Source: Bacteroidales bacterium
Lineage (GTDB): Bacteria; Bacteroidota; Bacteroidia; Bacteroidales; F082
Direction: 5' to 3'
Length of the DNA: 32,748 nucleotides
Assembly (NCBI GenBank): GCA_028277395.1
Contig: JANQGJ010000031.1
Location: 1 to 32,748 of the forward strand
Numbering within the stretch: the stretch's first letter is position 1; each line of letters opens with the position of its first letter. The position numbers and the translations under genes are program-made. The notes under the pieces are model-generated. The model saw only the letters and a list, made by a program, of their open reading frames with translations, was not told the DNA's origin and ran no database searches. Below are positions 1 to 7,843 of the stretch, piece after piece.

Positions 1-97
1 TCTCGGTTGGTGTGATATTTTTCGCTCATGGGTATTTCATCTGTATAAAATTAGTTAAATATTTAAATTTCAATTAATTAAAAAACAAGCTTAAGAG
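1..97. other. Left flank of the insertion sequence; possible gene start running off the edge
   Basis: All three forward frames are closed by stop codons inside these 97 bases, so this is not the 5' part of the gene whose 3' end lies to the right of the insertion sequence. On the minus strand an ATG at 27-29 opens a frame that stays open to the window edge (nine codons, MSEKYHTNR). It could be the start of a gene outside the window, preceded by an AT-rich non-coding stretch at 30-97. Nine codons are too few to name anything. Confidence 0.3.
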
Positions 98-1129
98 AAC
101 GTGAGTTCGATGTAAGAAAAAGAAGTTTTTTCTAAAAGAAACGAGGTTTTTGATTATATTTAAGTTTCTGAAATTTAAATACATAAACAAAAAACCTCGT
201 AATCTTATGGACTCTAAAATTACCGAAATTTTCTATCTGGTTGATGAATTTTGCAAAGAATTTGAACAAGCAAAGCAGGGACACATCCTTAGCGAAGAAA
301 CCTCTTTAAAACGCAGGAAACGTAAATTTACAATGTCAGACAGTGAGGTGATTACCATTGTAATCTTGTTCCATCAAAAGCAATACCGTTGTCTTAAGCA
401 TTTTTATATCATGTACGTGCAGAAACATATGCAATCCGATTTCCCTAAAACTGTGTCTTACAACCGCTTTGTAGAATTACAGCAAAAAGCATTAATGCCT
501 ATGGCAATGTTTCTCCAACTATGTTGTCTTGGCCAATGTACTGGTATTTCATTTATTGATTCAACCCCAATTCGGGTTTGTCATATAAAACGAGAGTTTC
601 AACACAAAACCTTTAAGGGGCTTGCCTCAAAAGGACAGTGTTCAATGGGATGGTTCTTTGGATTCAAACTACACATCGTAATAAATGACAAAGGTGAAAT
701 TCTGGACTTTCTTTTTACACAGGGCAATGTCGATGACCGGGAACCATTGAAAAACAAAACATTCCATGACAAAATCTTCGGAAAATTGATAGGAGACAAA
801 GGATACATATCCAAAACATTGTTTGATGAACTGTTTATTGATGGCATTCATCTAATCACAAAGATTCGTAAAAATATGAAGAATTCGCTAATGTTGCTCC
901 AGGATAAGATCCTACTTAGAAAAAGAGCTCTAATTGAGACTGTTAACGACGAACTTAAAAACATTTGTCAAATAGAACATACAAGGCATCGTAGTTTTGA
1001 GAATTTCTTAACTAACTTGCTATCAGGATTAATTGCTTATTCTTTTATGCCTAAAAAACCTACAATTAATTTGGACGAAATTATTGATCAAGATACTTTC
1101 TATCCTTGTCATTAGATCGAACTCACGTT
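98..1129 (+). mobile_element. IS982-family insertion sequence, complete
   Basis: The element is bounded by terminal inverted repeats: AACGTGAGTTCGATGTAA at 98-115 and its inverted copy at 1112-1129, matching at 17 of 18 positions. It is about 1.03 kb long, normal for IS982 elements, and carries one transposase gene. The 7-9 bases flanking each end (ending in TTAAGAG on the left, starting with AATTATG on the right) do not match, so no target-site duplication is visible. The right end lies inside the coding frame of a broken surface-protein gene. I set the ends where the repeat identity begins and did not compare them with a reference element. Confidence 0.85.
207..1115 (+). CDS. IS982-family DDE transposase
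   Basis: This gene encodes the transposase that cuts and rejoins the ends of the surrounding element. The protein has 302 residues if it starts at the ATG at 207. A longer reading from 150 adds 19 residues (MIIFKFLKF...) that do not look like part of the family, and IS982 transposases usually begin near an 'MxSKITEIFxxxDEF' motif as seen at 207. The DDE triad can be placed at D118 (SFIDSTPIR), D197 (GDKGYISK) and E244 (IETVNDELK), with the typical 'KGLASKG...GWFFGFKLH' block at about 137-155. The frame is intact with no internal stop, so the element may still be active. It ends 14 bases before the right terminal repeat end. Family assignment rests on motif recognition. Confidence 0.93.
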   Translation: MDSKITEIFYLVDEFCKEFEQAKQGHILSEETSLKRRKRKFTMSDSEVITIVILFHQKQYRCLKHFYIMYVQKHMQSDFPKTVSYNRFVELQQKALMPMAMFLQLCCLGQCTGISFIDSTPIRVCHIKREFQHKTFKGLASKGQCSMGWFFGFKLHIVINDKGEILDFLFTQGNVDDREPLKNKTFHDKIFGKLIGDKGYISKTLFDELFIDGIHLITKIRKNMKNSLMLLQDKILLRKRALIETVNDELKNICQIEHTRHRSFENFLTNLLSGLIAYSFMPKKPTINLDEIIDQDTFYPCH

Positions 1130-1330
1130 AATTATGATGGTATGCAGGTAAGGGACCTGATAAATAACGAATATATTGGTACCGAAGGGAGAGTGTTCTG
1201 GGATGGATTTAGTGATAATGGATCAAAAGCGCCGGTTGGTATATATATCTTTTATATAGAAGTTTATAATACCAACGGCATAGTTAAGTCTTTTAAAAAG
1301 ACAGGTGTTTTGGCGACCTATTTTAAATAA
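1130..1330 (+). pseudogene. 3' remnant of a surface protein (FlgD-like/CHU-type C-terminal domain)
   Basis: Only the last 66 codons remain, starting at the base after the insertion sequence and ending at TAA 1328-1330. The peptide contains VRDLINNEYIGTEG, VFWDGFSDNG, APVGIYIFYIEVYN and a KKTGVLATYF end. This matches the C-terminal domain of large secreted Bacteroidota proteins (often lamin-tail or FlgD Ig-like proteins), where it normally closes a protein of several hundred residues and may act in sorting or surface anchoring. The missing 5' part is not on the other side of the insertion sequence. A frame starting at a TTG inside the element (1106) would give a 74-residue product, but this is an accident of the junction. 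Confidence 0.75.
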
Positions 1331-1364
1331 AAATAGCTAACCCACAAATGTAAGTTAGCTATTT
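1331..1364. terminator. Bidirectional terminator hairpin
   Basis: A perfect 11-bp inverted repeat, AAATAGCTAAC at 1331-1341 and GTTAGCTATTT at 1354-1364, encloses a 12-base loop. It begins right after the stop codon of the broken plus-strand gene and lies 20 bases beyond the stop of the convergent minus-strand gene. The A- and T-rich ends let it work in both directions. Confidence 0.75.
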
Positions 1365-1383
1365 GTAATTTCTTAATTATAGA

Positions 1384-4300
1384 TTATTTCCTCAATACAA
1401 TTTTTTGAGATATTGATCGTATTCCATCGGTAACAGTTATATTATAAATACCTGCAGAATGCTCACTTATATTTATGTCCTGCAATGTCCTTCCTGATAC
1501 TATGATATTATCCTGTTTATAAACTACCTTTCCTGAAACATTGGTAACGTTAATTGCTAACGGCTTATTTGCCTCACCTGTAAGCTCTATATTGAAAAAA
1601 CCATCAGAAGGATTAGGGTAAATTGTCATGTCAACAGAACTTAGTTCGTTTATACCGGTGCAGTCAATAAACTCTATTGAAACAGATCCATTGCCTACAC
1701 AACCAGCCTGGTTTGTAACTTCAACAGAGTATTCAGTTACACCAATACCATGTCCTGTTGTATCAGCAACTATTGTTCTGGTTGTTTGATTTGTTGACCA
1801 GAGATATTCTGATCCAGGATTTCCGGCATCCAGTGTGATATCTGCCCCACCACAAATTATTGTATCAGCACCCAGTTCCACAACAGGAATTTGTGCAAAA
1901 TTAAGAGTTAACGAGTCGTAAGTTTGACAACCGTATTGATTTGTTACTTTAACCCAAAAGAAGGTTGGTCCGGATCCTGTAGCCATTATTTTTTGGGTAG
2001 TATCTCCGGTTGACCATTGATAGGTTGCTCCAGGATTACCTGCATCAAGTTCATATTGATCAATGTTACAAAGTGTTTGGTAACCTCCAAGATCTACATC
2101 TGGTGGTAAATAAACCGAAACTAATACTGATTCTTCAATGGTAATAGTACCATCATACACAGATACAATATATTCTGTGTTTTGATATGGATCAACGACA
2201 GGATTTGGGATATCAGAACTAAATCCTTCCGGAATAGAAGTCCAGGAGTATGTGTACGTACCACTTCCACCTGAAACATTTGCTTCAAGTTGCGATGATT
2301 CTCCAGTACATATTGCATCAGGATCAGCAGATACTGTTAAATCAATATCTGTTACATGTAATGTAAAGCTTACATTATATGATGGATTTTCCAGATCGTT
2401 GGTTATAAATCCCACAATATCGCTGTATGATCCCTGACTCATGCCGGCAGCATCAAAAGTAACGGTAACCAATAAAGAATCTCCCGGAGGAACAATACCT
2501 TCATCAGGATCTAAAGTAAGCCAGCCTGGTAGTGCAAGCATGTAGTCTTCAACTTCGCCATATTGTGTGTCGCCATATGCGTTTAGTGAACCACTTCCGG
2601 ATAATCTTACCCTCATTCCGGTAAGTCCTTGTGTATTTTGAGTTGAAAAATCGATAGTACCCCGGAAAACCCCATCATTATCATCATCTGTAAGATTAAT
2701 TGGTTGTTCATCAAACCTGCCATTGTTGTTATAGTCTATCCATACCTTACACTGATCTTCTTTGTAATGGTTTTTAGTAATAACTTCAATTGGAGTGATT
2801 TCATGATCGCCAATAGTAATTATCTGACTGGAATAATCGGAATAGTAATCACATGCAGAAGTATTTGAGAAATCACCTATTATTACGCTGTGAATATATT
2901 CATCACCACCACCTTTGGCAATTTCATATGAATGCTCAGGTATAATGCCAAAAAATGGTGAAATTGAAAAGTCCAGATCCAGCACCCCGGTATTTCTTAT
3001 TTTCATTATCTGAGTATCTGTCTGATCCGGGTAAATAATTGCAGTATAGCTTTCCGGGATTATTTCAATTGTTGATGATCCGAACTGAGTTTCTGTTGTT
3101 GGGCCATCTGATTCAGTATCACCGCTATACATTGCAGTTACTTTATATGTATAATAACCATATTCTGTAAGCTGATCAACATAAGTGTTTTCTGTTGTTG
3201 TTGAAATAAATTCATCATCACGGTAAATAACAAAGTGCTCAAACCCTGTTGTTCCGTTAAATTCCCATTCAAGAGAGCATTCTCCGGTTTCCTGATCTGT
3301 GACAGCAGTTAAACCAAAAGGTGCAACAACATTTATTGTTTCAAAAACTGAAACATAAGTCATTGCAGAACCGGTACGGTTATCTGTCCAGCAGGGATAA
3401 ACTTTACCATCGCTTGCATGGATGGCGAGGTAATCGCCAAAATATCCACTGGCAAGCCCTGGTATAGGTGATGGAGTAAATGCAACATCACTAACTTTAA
3501 AATCTTCCCAGGTTTCACCACCGTTATTAGAAACTGCTACCCATGCTTCTGCCTGGTTTGGGGCTGTATTTCTGTTATCATAAAAAATTGTACTTATAAT
3601 TCCTGTAGATGCATCACAGGTAATCCATGGAAGATAATGTGCTTTACCTTGTCCAATAGGGTCCTGATTTACCCTGATGGGATCTCCAAAAGTAAGACCA
3701 CCATCAACAGACTTAATCATGTAAATATCTCTGTCGCTTCCGGTATTAACTCCCGGCACACCAATATTTGTCCAGACAACATAAATATTTCCACTGTTTG
3801 GACCGTTGCTTACGTCAACTGCCATACAAGGGAATGAGTTTACACGCATATTCTGTGGCACTTCTGAGTTTCGGATCCCTTTTATGTTATCAATTATACG
3901 ATATGAAGGTTCCCATGTTTCTCCTCCATCAAGAGATCTTGCAAATCCAATTGCCTTTTCATCCTGAGGCCATCCATCATAAATTGTCCAAACTGCATAA
4001 ACTTCACCATTTGGCCCGGTACTAAGGTTTACACCCTGACTATGGCTTCCTGCACTAACTCCCTGGCTAAGAATTATTTTAGCATCCCATGTTTCTCCAT
4101 TGTCGGTTGATCTTTTTACAACAACATGATTGTTTGCATTTCCTCCAAAATCTGTCCATGCATCATATAGATAATTTTCATAAGGACTTCCTGCTTTGGC
4201 ATCAATCCAAAGATGATTTTTATCCGCCAGGTCATTCCAGCCGGTTCCGGGTTTTGGTGCAACCTGAACTTTTGTCCATGTATTTCCATTATCATCAGAA

Positions 4301-4836
4301 TAAGAAATATCCTGACCACTACCTGAACTAATATATCCAATATACCATCTGCCATCTGTACCAATACACACAGCCGGGTCTCCCCCATTATTTCCATTTG
4401 GAGCCTGAATACTTCCACTCCATGTATCAGCAAAATCGAATGTATATAAATAATCAGAACCATATACAGTTCCACCATTTGCCGGGGTGGAATTATTTGA
4501 ATTAACCGCTACCAGGTTGTTATTTGGGTCAATAAAAATCGAGTTTTCACTTTGTGTTGAAGGTTCTGAAGTAACGGGTACATCGGGTGAATTTTCGAAA
4601 CGTACCGTTCTGGAATTAATGTTACTTCCTGTATAAATTGCTTTGGGTACTTCTACATCAGGATTTAAGACGGCAAGACCTTCTTTGGCCATTCTTTTCC
4701 AATATCCGTTATTGTCGATCCTGGTATCAACTTTTGCCCTTCGTTCACGTTTACTATCCGATGAATCACTGATAGCCCAGTTTGCTACAGTAAATACCAG
4801 AACTGCAGCGATGATTAAGAATAAAAATTTGCGCAT
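1384..4836 (-). CDS. T9SS-exported multidomain protein with sialidase-type Asp-boxes and a GEVED domain
   Basis: This 1150-residue protein is predicted to be secreted or held on the cell surface. A hydrophobic signal sequence occupies about 1-23. Five Asp-box motifs (SDDNGNTW 180, STDNGETW 243, SLDGGETW 301, SVDGGLTF 376, SNNGGETW 436) mark a sialidase/BNR-type beta-propeller over about 90-500. Then come a fibronectin III-like region (about 505-585), a GEVED domain (about 645-767, with VWIDYNNNGRFDE and GEVEDYML) and two Ig-like repeats sharing LDAGNPG and W-S-T (about 913-1056). A T9SS type A sorting domain (about 1068-1150, IYPNPSDGFFNIEL to IVLRK) ends the protein. I cannot see the full catalytic set of a true sialidase (Arg triad, Tyr/Glu pair), so glycan binding or another hydrolase role is equally possible. 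It reads away from ptb-buk and toward the IS remnant. Confidence 0.88.
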   Translation of the reverse strand: MRKFLFLIIAAVLVFTVANWAISDSSDSKRERRAKVDTRIDNNGYWKRMAKEGLAVLNPDVEVPKAIYTGSNINSRTVRFENSPDVPVTSEPSTQSENSIFIDPNNNLVAVNSNNSTPANGGTVYGSDYLYTFDFADTWSGSIQAPNGNNGGDPAVCIGTDGRWYIGYISSGSGQDISYSDDNGNTWTKVQVAPKPGTGWNDLADKNHLWIDAKAGSPYENYLYDAWTDFGGNANNHVVVKRSTDNGETWDAKIILSQGVSAGSHSQGVNLSTGPNGEVYAVWTIYDGWPQDEKAIGFARSLDGGETWEPSYRIIDNIKGIRNSEVPQNMRVNSFPCMAVDVSNGPNSGNIYVVWTNIGVPGVNTGSDRDIYMIKSVDGGLTFGDPIRVNQDPIGQGKAHYLPWITCDASTGIISTIFYDNRNTAPNQAEAWVAVSNNGGETWEDFKVSDVAFTPSPIPGLASGYFGDYLAIHASDGKVYPCWTDNRTGSAMTYVSVFETINVVAPFGLTAVTDQETGECSLEWEFNGTTGFEHFVIYRDDEFISTTTENTYVDQLTEYGYYTYKVTAMYSGDTESDGPTTETQFGSSTIEIIPESYTAIIYPDQTDTQIMKIRNTGVLDLDFSISPFFGIIPEHSYEIAKGGGDEYIHSVIIGDFSNTSACDYYSDYSSQIITIGDHEITPIEVITKNHYKEDQCKVWIDYNNNGRFDEQPINLTDDDNDGVFRGTIDFSTQNTQGLTGMRVRLSGSGSLNAYGDTQYGEVEDYMLALPGWLTLDPDEGIVPPGDSLLVTVTFDAAGMSQGSYSDIVGFITNDLENPSYNVSFTLHVTDIDLTVSADPDAICTGESSQLEANVSGGSGTYTYSWTSIPEGFSSDIPNPVVDPYQNTEYIVSVYDGTITIEESVLVSVYLPPDVDLGGYQTLCNIDQYELDAGNPGATYQWSTGDTTQKIMATGSGPTFFWVKVTNQYGCQTYDSLTLNFAQIPVVELGADTIICGGADITLDAGNPGSEYLWSTNQTTRTIVADTTGHGIGVTEYSVEVTNQAGCVGNGSVSIEFIDCTGINELSSVDMTIYPNPSDGFFNIELTGEANKPLAINVTNVSGKVVYKQDNIIVSGRTLQDINISEHSAGIYNITVTDGIRSISQKIVLRK

Positions 4837-4914
4837 AGTTTTAGTTTATTTGATATGTCAGTATTATGACAGAAAGATAATGTGATAAGTTGTACCTGCC
4901 ACTAATATCCTCCA

Positions 4915-4941
4915 ATTCTAAACAGGAAACCAGTTTGGAAT
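4915..4941. other. Imperfect hairpin downstream of buk
   Basis: ATTCTAAAC at 4915-4923 and GTTTGGAAT at 4933-4941 pair at 8 of 9 positions around a 9-base loop. It lies 26-52 bases past the buk stop on the minus strand and in the leader of the next gene. There is no T-run after it, so it may be a weak buk terminator or chance. Confidence 0.3.
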
Positions 4942-4946
4942 CGGCG

Positions 4947-4954
4947 CAAATGTA
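4947..4954 (-). promoter_or_regulatory. Candidate -7 promoter element (TACATTTG)
   Basis: On the minus strand the sequence reads TACATTTG, fitting the Bacteroidota -7 consensus TAnnTTTG. It lies about 110 bases before the start of the large T9SS protein. No clear -33 TTG is found at the usual distance, so this is a weak call. Confidence 0.35.
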
Positions 4955-4966
4955 TAAAAATATAGT

Positions 4967-6043
4967 TTAAATATACTCCCTGGCTTCAACTTCTCCCAAA
5001 ATAAGTCTCAGTCCGTTCATTGCCAAAGCTCTCATTTCATCTTCGCCCGGATAAACATGTACGGGAGCCATTCTGTGTATGTAGGAAATTAACTGGTTAA
5101 CAAAATACTTGTCATGTGCAATGCCACCTGTAATTAATATACCATCAACATCTGACTGCAATATTGCAACCATACCACCAACTTCTTTGGCAATCTGGTA
5201 AGCCATACCATCGTATACATACTTTGCTTTTTCATCTCCTTTAAGAATACGCTGTTCAACTTCATAAGCACTGTTAGTACCAAGGTATGCTACTAATCCT
5301 CCACCTCCAACAATCATTTTCATGATTTCTTTTTCAGTGTATTTTCCACTGAAGCATAATCGTACAAGATCACCCACCGGAAGAGATCCTGTTCGTTCAG
5401 GTGAAAATGGTCCGTCTCCGTCAAGTCCCTGATTAACATCAACAACCCTGCCTTTTTTATGTGCCCCAACAGTAATTCCGCCTCCAAGATGAATAACAAT
5501 AAGATTAAGTTCTTCATATTTCTTCATTATGGATTTGGCATGTTCGCGTGCAACAGCTTTTTGATTCAGAGCATGGAAAATGGAGCGACGTGGTAATAAT
5601 GGATGTCCCGATAATCTCGCAAGTTCATCAAGTTCATCAACAACAACAGGATTACTGATGTATGCTTTTGCCTCCGGCAAAGAATTTGCCAGATCCAAAG
5701 AAATTAAACCTCCCAGGTTACTTGCATGTTCTCCATAGATGCAGCTTTCAAGATCATGAACCATCCTGTCGTTTACCTCAATTATACCAGATTCAACAGG
5801 CTTGAGCAATCCACCACGTCCCATAACCACTTTAATCTGACTTAAAGGGATTTCAGCGTTTTCAAGCTCTTTAAGAATAAGCTCCTTTCTGAAATTAAAC
5901 TGGTCGGTAACTCTGTCAAAAGGAGCTAACTCTTCGGTTGTATGACGCAATGTTTGAATAAAAACCGGGCTTGTATCAGCATACACCGCTATTTTAGTGG
6001 ATGTTGAGCCCGGGTTTATTGCTAGTATATATACGGTCTCCAT
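4967..6043 (-). CDS. buk: Butyrate kinase
   Basis: Butyrate kinase converts butyryl phosphate and ADP to butyrate and ATP in the cytoplasm; branched acyl phosphates are also used by many members. The protein has 358 residues, the normal length of the family. The acetate/propionate kinase (ASKHA) signatures are clear: ILAINPGSTSTKIAVY at the N-terminus, a central VIHLGGGITVGAHKKGRVVDVNQGLDGDGPF-type block (about 180-215, given here only by its ends), and DGILITGGIAHD near the C-terminus. The start METVYILAINPG places the first beta strand where expected. It lies 38 bases downstream of ptb on the same strand, forming the classic ptb-buk operon, so substrate is passed directly from Ptb. Confidence 0.96.
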   Translation of the reverse strand: METVYILAINPGSTSTKIAVYADTSPVFIQTLRHTTEELAPFDRVTDQFNFRKELILKELENAEIPLSQIKVVMGRGGLLKPVESGIIEVNDRMVHDLESCIYGEHASNLGGLISLDLANSLPEAKAYISNPVVVDELDELARLSGHPLLPRRSIFHALNQKAVAREHAKSIMKKYEELNLIVIHLGGGITVGAHKKGRVVDVNQGLDGDGPFSPERTGSLPVGDLVRLCFSGKYTEKEIMKMIVGGGGLVAYLGTNSAYEVEQRILKGDEKAKYVYDGMAYQIAKEVGGMVAILQSDVDGILITGGIAHDKYFVNQLISYIHRMAPVHVYPGEDEMRALAMNGLRLILGEVEAREYI

Positions 6044-6081
6044 TTATTGAAACTCGTGGTTTTTTGTAAAAGTAACTATTA

Positions 6082-6978
6082 TTAAGTAATTGCAGCAGCA
6101 AGTGCTATGGATAAAAACTTACTTTTTTCAGTATCGCCTCTGGAAGTAAGTACAATTGGTACCTTTGCCCCCATTATGACTGCTGCTGATGTAGCTCCTC
6201 CAAGAAAGTTCAGCGATTTATATAATATATTAGCTCCGTTAATATCCGGGGCAAGGATTAAGTCTGCATCACCGGCAACATCACTTACAATATGTTTCAA
6301 TTCAGCTGCTTCTTTTGAAATAGCTCCGTCAAGAGCCAGAGGACCGTCAATAATACAACCTTTTATCTGCTTTCGGTAATTCATCATAGAAATGGTAGCA
6401 GCATGCATTGTTGCTTCCATTTTTGGATTGATAGTTTCAACAGAACCAATAATCGCAACTTTTGGATTTTTATTGTTAAGTCCGTGGAATACTTTCACAG
6501 CATTTTTTATGATATCAATTTTTTCCTCAAGACCCGGATCAACATTCATTGCTGCATCTGTTACTGCCAAAAGCTTATGGTAATAAGGTGTTTCAAACAA
6601 AGCCACGTGGCTGAGCAGAGAACCGGTACGTAAACCAAATTCTTTATTTAATACAGCTTTTAATAGTAAGCCTGAACTAACCAAACCTTTCATCAGGATT
6701 TCTGCTTTTCCTTCTCCGATCAATTTAGTTGCTTCAAGTGATGCTTCATATGCATCGGTAACATTTATTACTTCAATATTATCCAGATTGAATCCAATTT
6801 CTTCGGAAATTCTGCGTATTTCGGTTTCGTTTCCAACAAGAACAGGTTCAATTATTCCTTCTGATGAGGCATTTGCAATTGCCTCTAATACATGATAGTC
6901 ACCTGCAGCTGCAACAGCAATTTTTCTTCTCCGCTTATTTTTAGCAAGCTTAACCAGGTATGACAGATTTTCAATCAT
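6082..6978 (-). CDS. ptb: Phosphate butyryltransferase
   Basis: This enzyme exchanges CoA for phosphate on butyryl-CoA (or isobutyryl/isovaleryl-CoA), giving the acyl phosphate used by Buk. The protein has 298 residues, close to the family norm. It shows the phosphate acetyl/butyryl transferase fold signatures: KIAVAAAGDYHVLEAI near residue 20, GKAEILMKGLVSSGLLLKAVL at about 90-110, a TDAAMNVDPGLEEK block near 140, and a C-terminal PIVLTSRGDTEKSKFLSIALA. Together with buk it yields one ATP per acyl-CoA. In Bacteroidota it may serve butyrate formation or branched-chain amino acid fermentation; an enoyl-CoA hydratase about 11 kb away is compatible with the former. It is the first gene of the operon. 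Confidence 0.95.
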   Translation of the reverse strand: MIENLSYLVKLAKNKRRRKIAVAAAGDYHVLEAIANASSEGIIEPVLVGNETEIRRISEEIGFNLDNIEVINVTDAYEASLEATKLIGEGKAEILMKGLVSSGLLLKAVLNKEFGLRTGSLLSHVALFETPYYHKLLAVTDAAMNVDPGLEEKIDIIKNAVKVFHGLNNKNPKVAIIGSVETINPKMEATMHAATISMMNYRKQIKGCIIDGPLALDGAISKEAAELKHIVSDVAGDADLILAPDINGANILYKSLNFLGGATSAAVIMGAKVPIVLTSRGDTEKSKFLSIALAAAIT

Positions 6979-7018
6979 CTTATTTATACTTCGATTAAAT
7001 ATTTATAATTAATGTCAG

Positions 7019-7042
7019 CATGTATAGATCTAATTATACATG
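7019..7042. repeat. Perfect inverted repeat in the ptb leader (candidate operator)
   Basis: CATGTATA at 7019-7026 and TATACATG at 7035-7042 form perfect 8-bp arms around an 8-base centre (GATCTAAT). It lies between the candidate ptb -7 element (7058-7065) and the ptb start codon at 6978, in the 5' leader. Position and symmetry suit a repressor or dual regulator site; a leader hairpin is the alternative. Confidence 0.45.
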
Positions 7043-7057
7043 ATCACAAATTTTTTG

Positions 7058-7065
7058 CAAAACTA
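7058..7065 (-). promoter_or_regulatory. Candidate ptb-buk -7 promoter element (TAGTTTTG)
   Basis: The minus strand reads TAGTTTTG, fitting TAnnTTTG. Transcription would start near 7052, giving a leader of about 75 bases that contains the inverted repeat at 7019-7042. No TTG sits at the ideal -33 distance. Confidence 0.45.
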
Positions 7066-7347
7066 CAATTAAAAGTGCACAATCAGACCCAATTTTACGT
7101 TAATTGGATTGCCCGGAGTAAAGTTTGTTTCCAATATTTTCTTCGTTTAGTTTTTAAACCTTGATTCAGTGTCGAATTGGCATTATTCTGACAGATATTT
7201 ATTAGGTTTTCAGCGTTCTTAATAATTGTTATTTATCCTAATTTATATCCAATCCTAATATTGATAAGGTTATATTTCAGTACTACAATTGTTTTTTTAA
7301 GTATTTTGTGGAATTATTTGAATCAATAAATTAAGTTCGTATTAAAT
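7066..7347. other. Intergenic region between divergent ptb and tyrosine phosphatase genes
   Basis: About 280 AT-rich bases without a credible reading frame. It contains a direct repeat ATCCTAAT at 7235-7242 and 7252-7259 (17 bases start to start) and a CCAATT/AATTGG pair near 7090-7108. No clean TAnnTTTG element was found close to the phosphatase start. The 12-mer CAATCCTAATAT at 7250-7261 recurs before rmuC at 18743-18754. Confidence 0.5.
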
Positions 7348-7821
7348 ATGAAAAAGAGGATATTATTTGTTTGTTTAGGCAATATTTGCCGGTCGCCAAG
7401 TGCCGAAGCTGTGTTCAAAGGATTAGTTGATGCCAAAAATGAAACTAGTTTGTATGAAATAGATTCTGCCGGAACATATGGCTATCATGAGGGAGAAAGT
7501 GCCGATAGGCGGATGCAGTCACACGCTGTTAAAAGAGGTTATAACCTAACTTCCATTTCACGACCTTTTAATCCAGGTGTTGATTGGGACAGTTTCGATT
7601 ATATAGTTGGAATGGATGATTCAAATATGCAAAATCTAAAAAATATGGCTCGTAATCCAGATGATTTGAAAAAACTACATAAAATGACAGATTTTTCAAA
7701 GAGCTATGATTATCAGGAAGTTCCTGATCCATATTATGGTGGTGAAAAGGGATTTGAACTTGTGCTGGATTTGCTTGAAGATGCCAGCGACGGATTATAT
7801 GATTTCATTAACAATAAATAA
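7348..7821 (+). CDS. Low-molecular-weight protein tyrosine phosphatase
   Basis: This cytoplasmic phosphatase removes phosphate from tyrosine residues, in bacteria often on BY-kinases that control polysaccharide export. The protein has 157 residues, standard for the class. The P-loop CX5R(S/T) is present as C9-LGNICR15-S16, and the general acid D127 is in the DPYYGG motif. No BY-kinase or capsule gene lies nearby, so its partner is elsewhere in the genome. It is a single-gene unit with a long upstream region and converges on the flavin reductase-rubredoxin gene 22 bases away. Confidence 0.95.
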   Translation: MKKRILFVCLGNICRSPSAEAVFKGLVDAKNETSLYEIDSAGTYGYHEGESADRRMQSHAVKRGYNLTSISRPFNPGVDWDSFDYIVGMDDSNMQNLKNMARNPDDLKKLHKMTDFSKSYDYQEVPDPYYGGEKGFELVLDLLEDASDGLYDFINNK

Positions 7822-7843
7822 TATAGTCCGTCATTGTGCCAGA

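Noticed and set aside
150..206. Extended N-terminus of the transposase from an ATG at 150
   Set aside because: The extra 19 residues do not resemble IS982 transposases, which begin near the motif at 207.
4089..4331. Open frames on the plus strand opposite the large T9SS protein gene (also 2252-2437 and 3637-4025)
   Set aside because: They are antisense to a well-supported gene, have low-complexity or unbiased composition and no start context; they are shadows.
1384..4836. Naming the large T9SS protein a sialidase
   Set aside because: Asp-boxes alone are shared by many beta-propellers, and the catalytic Arg triad and Tyr/Glu pair were not identified.
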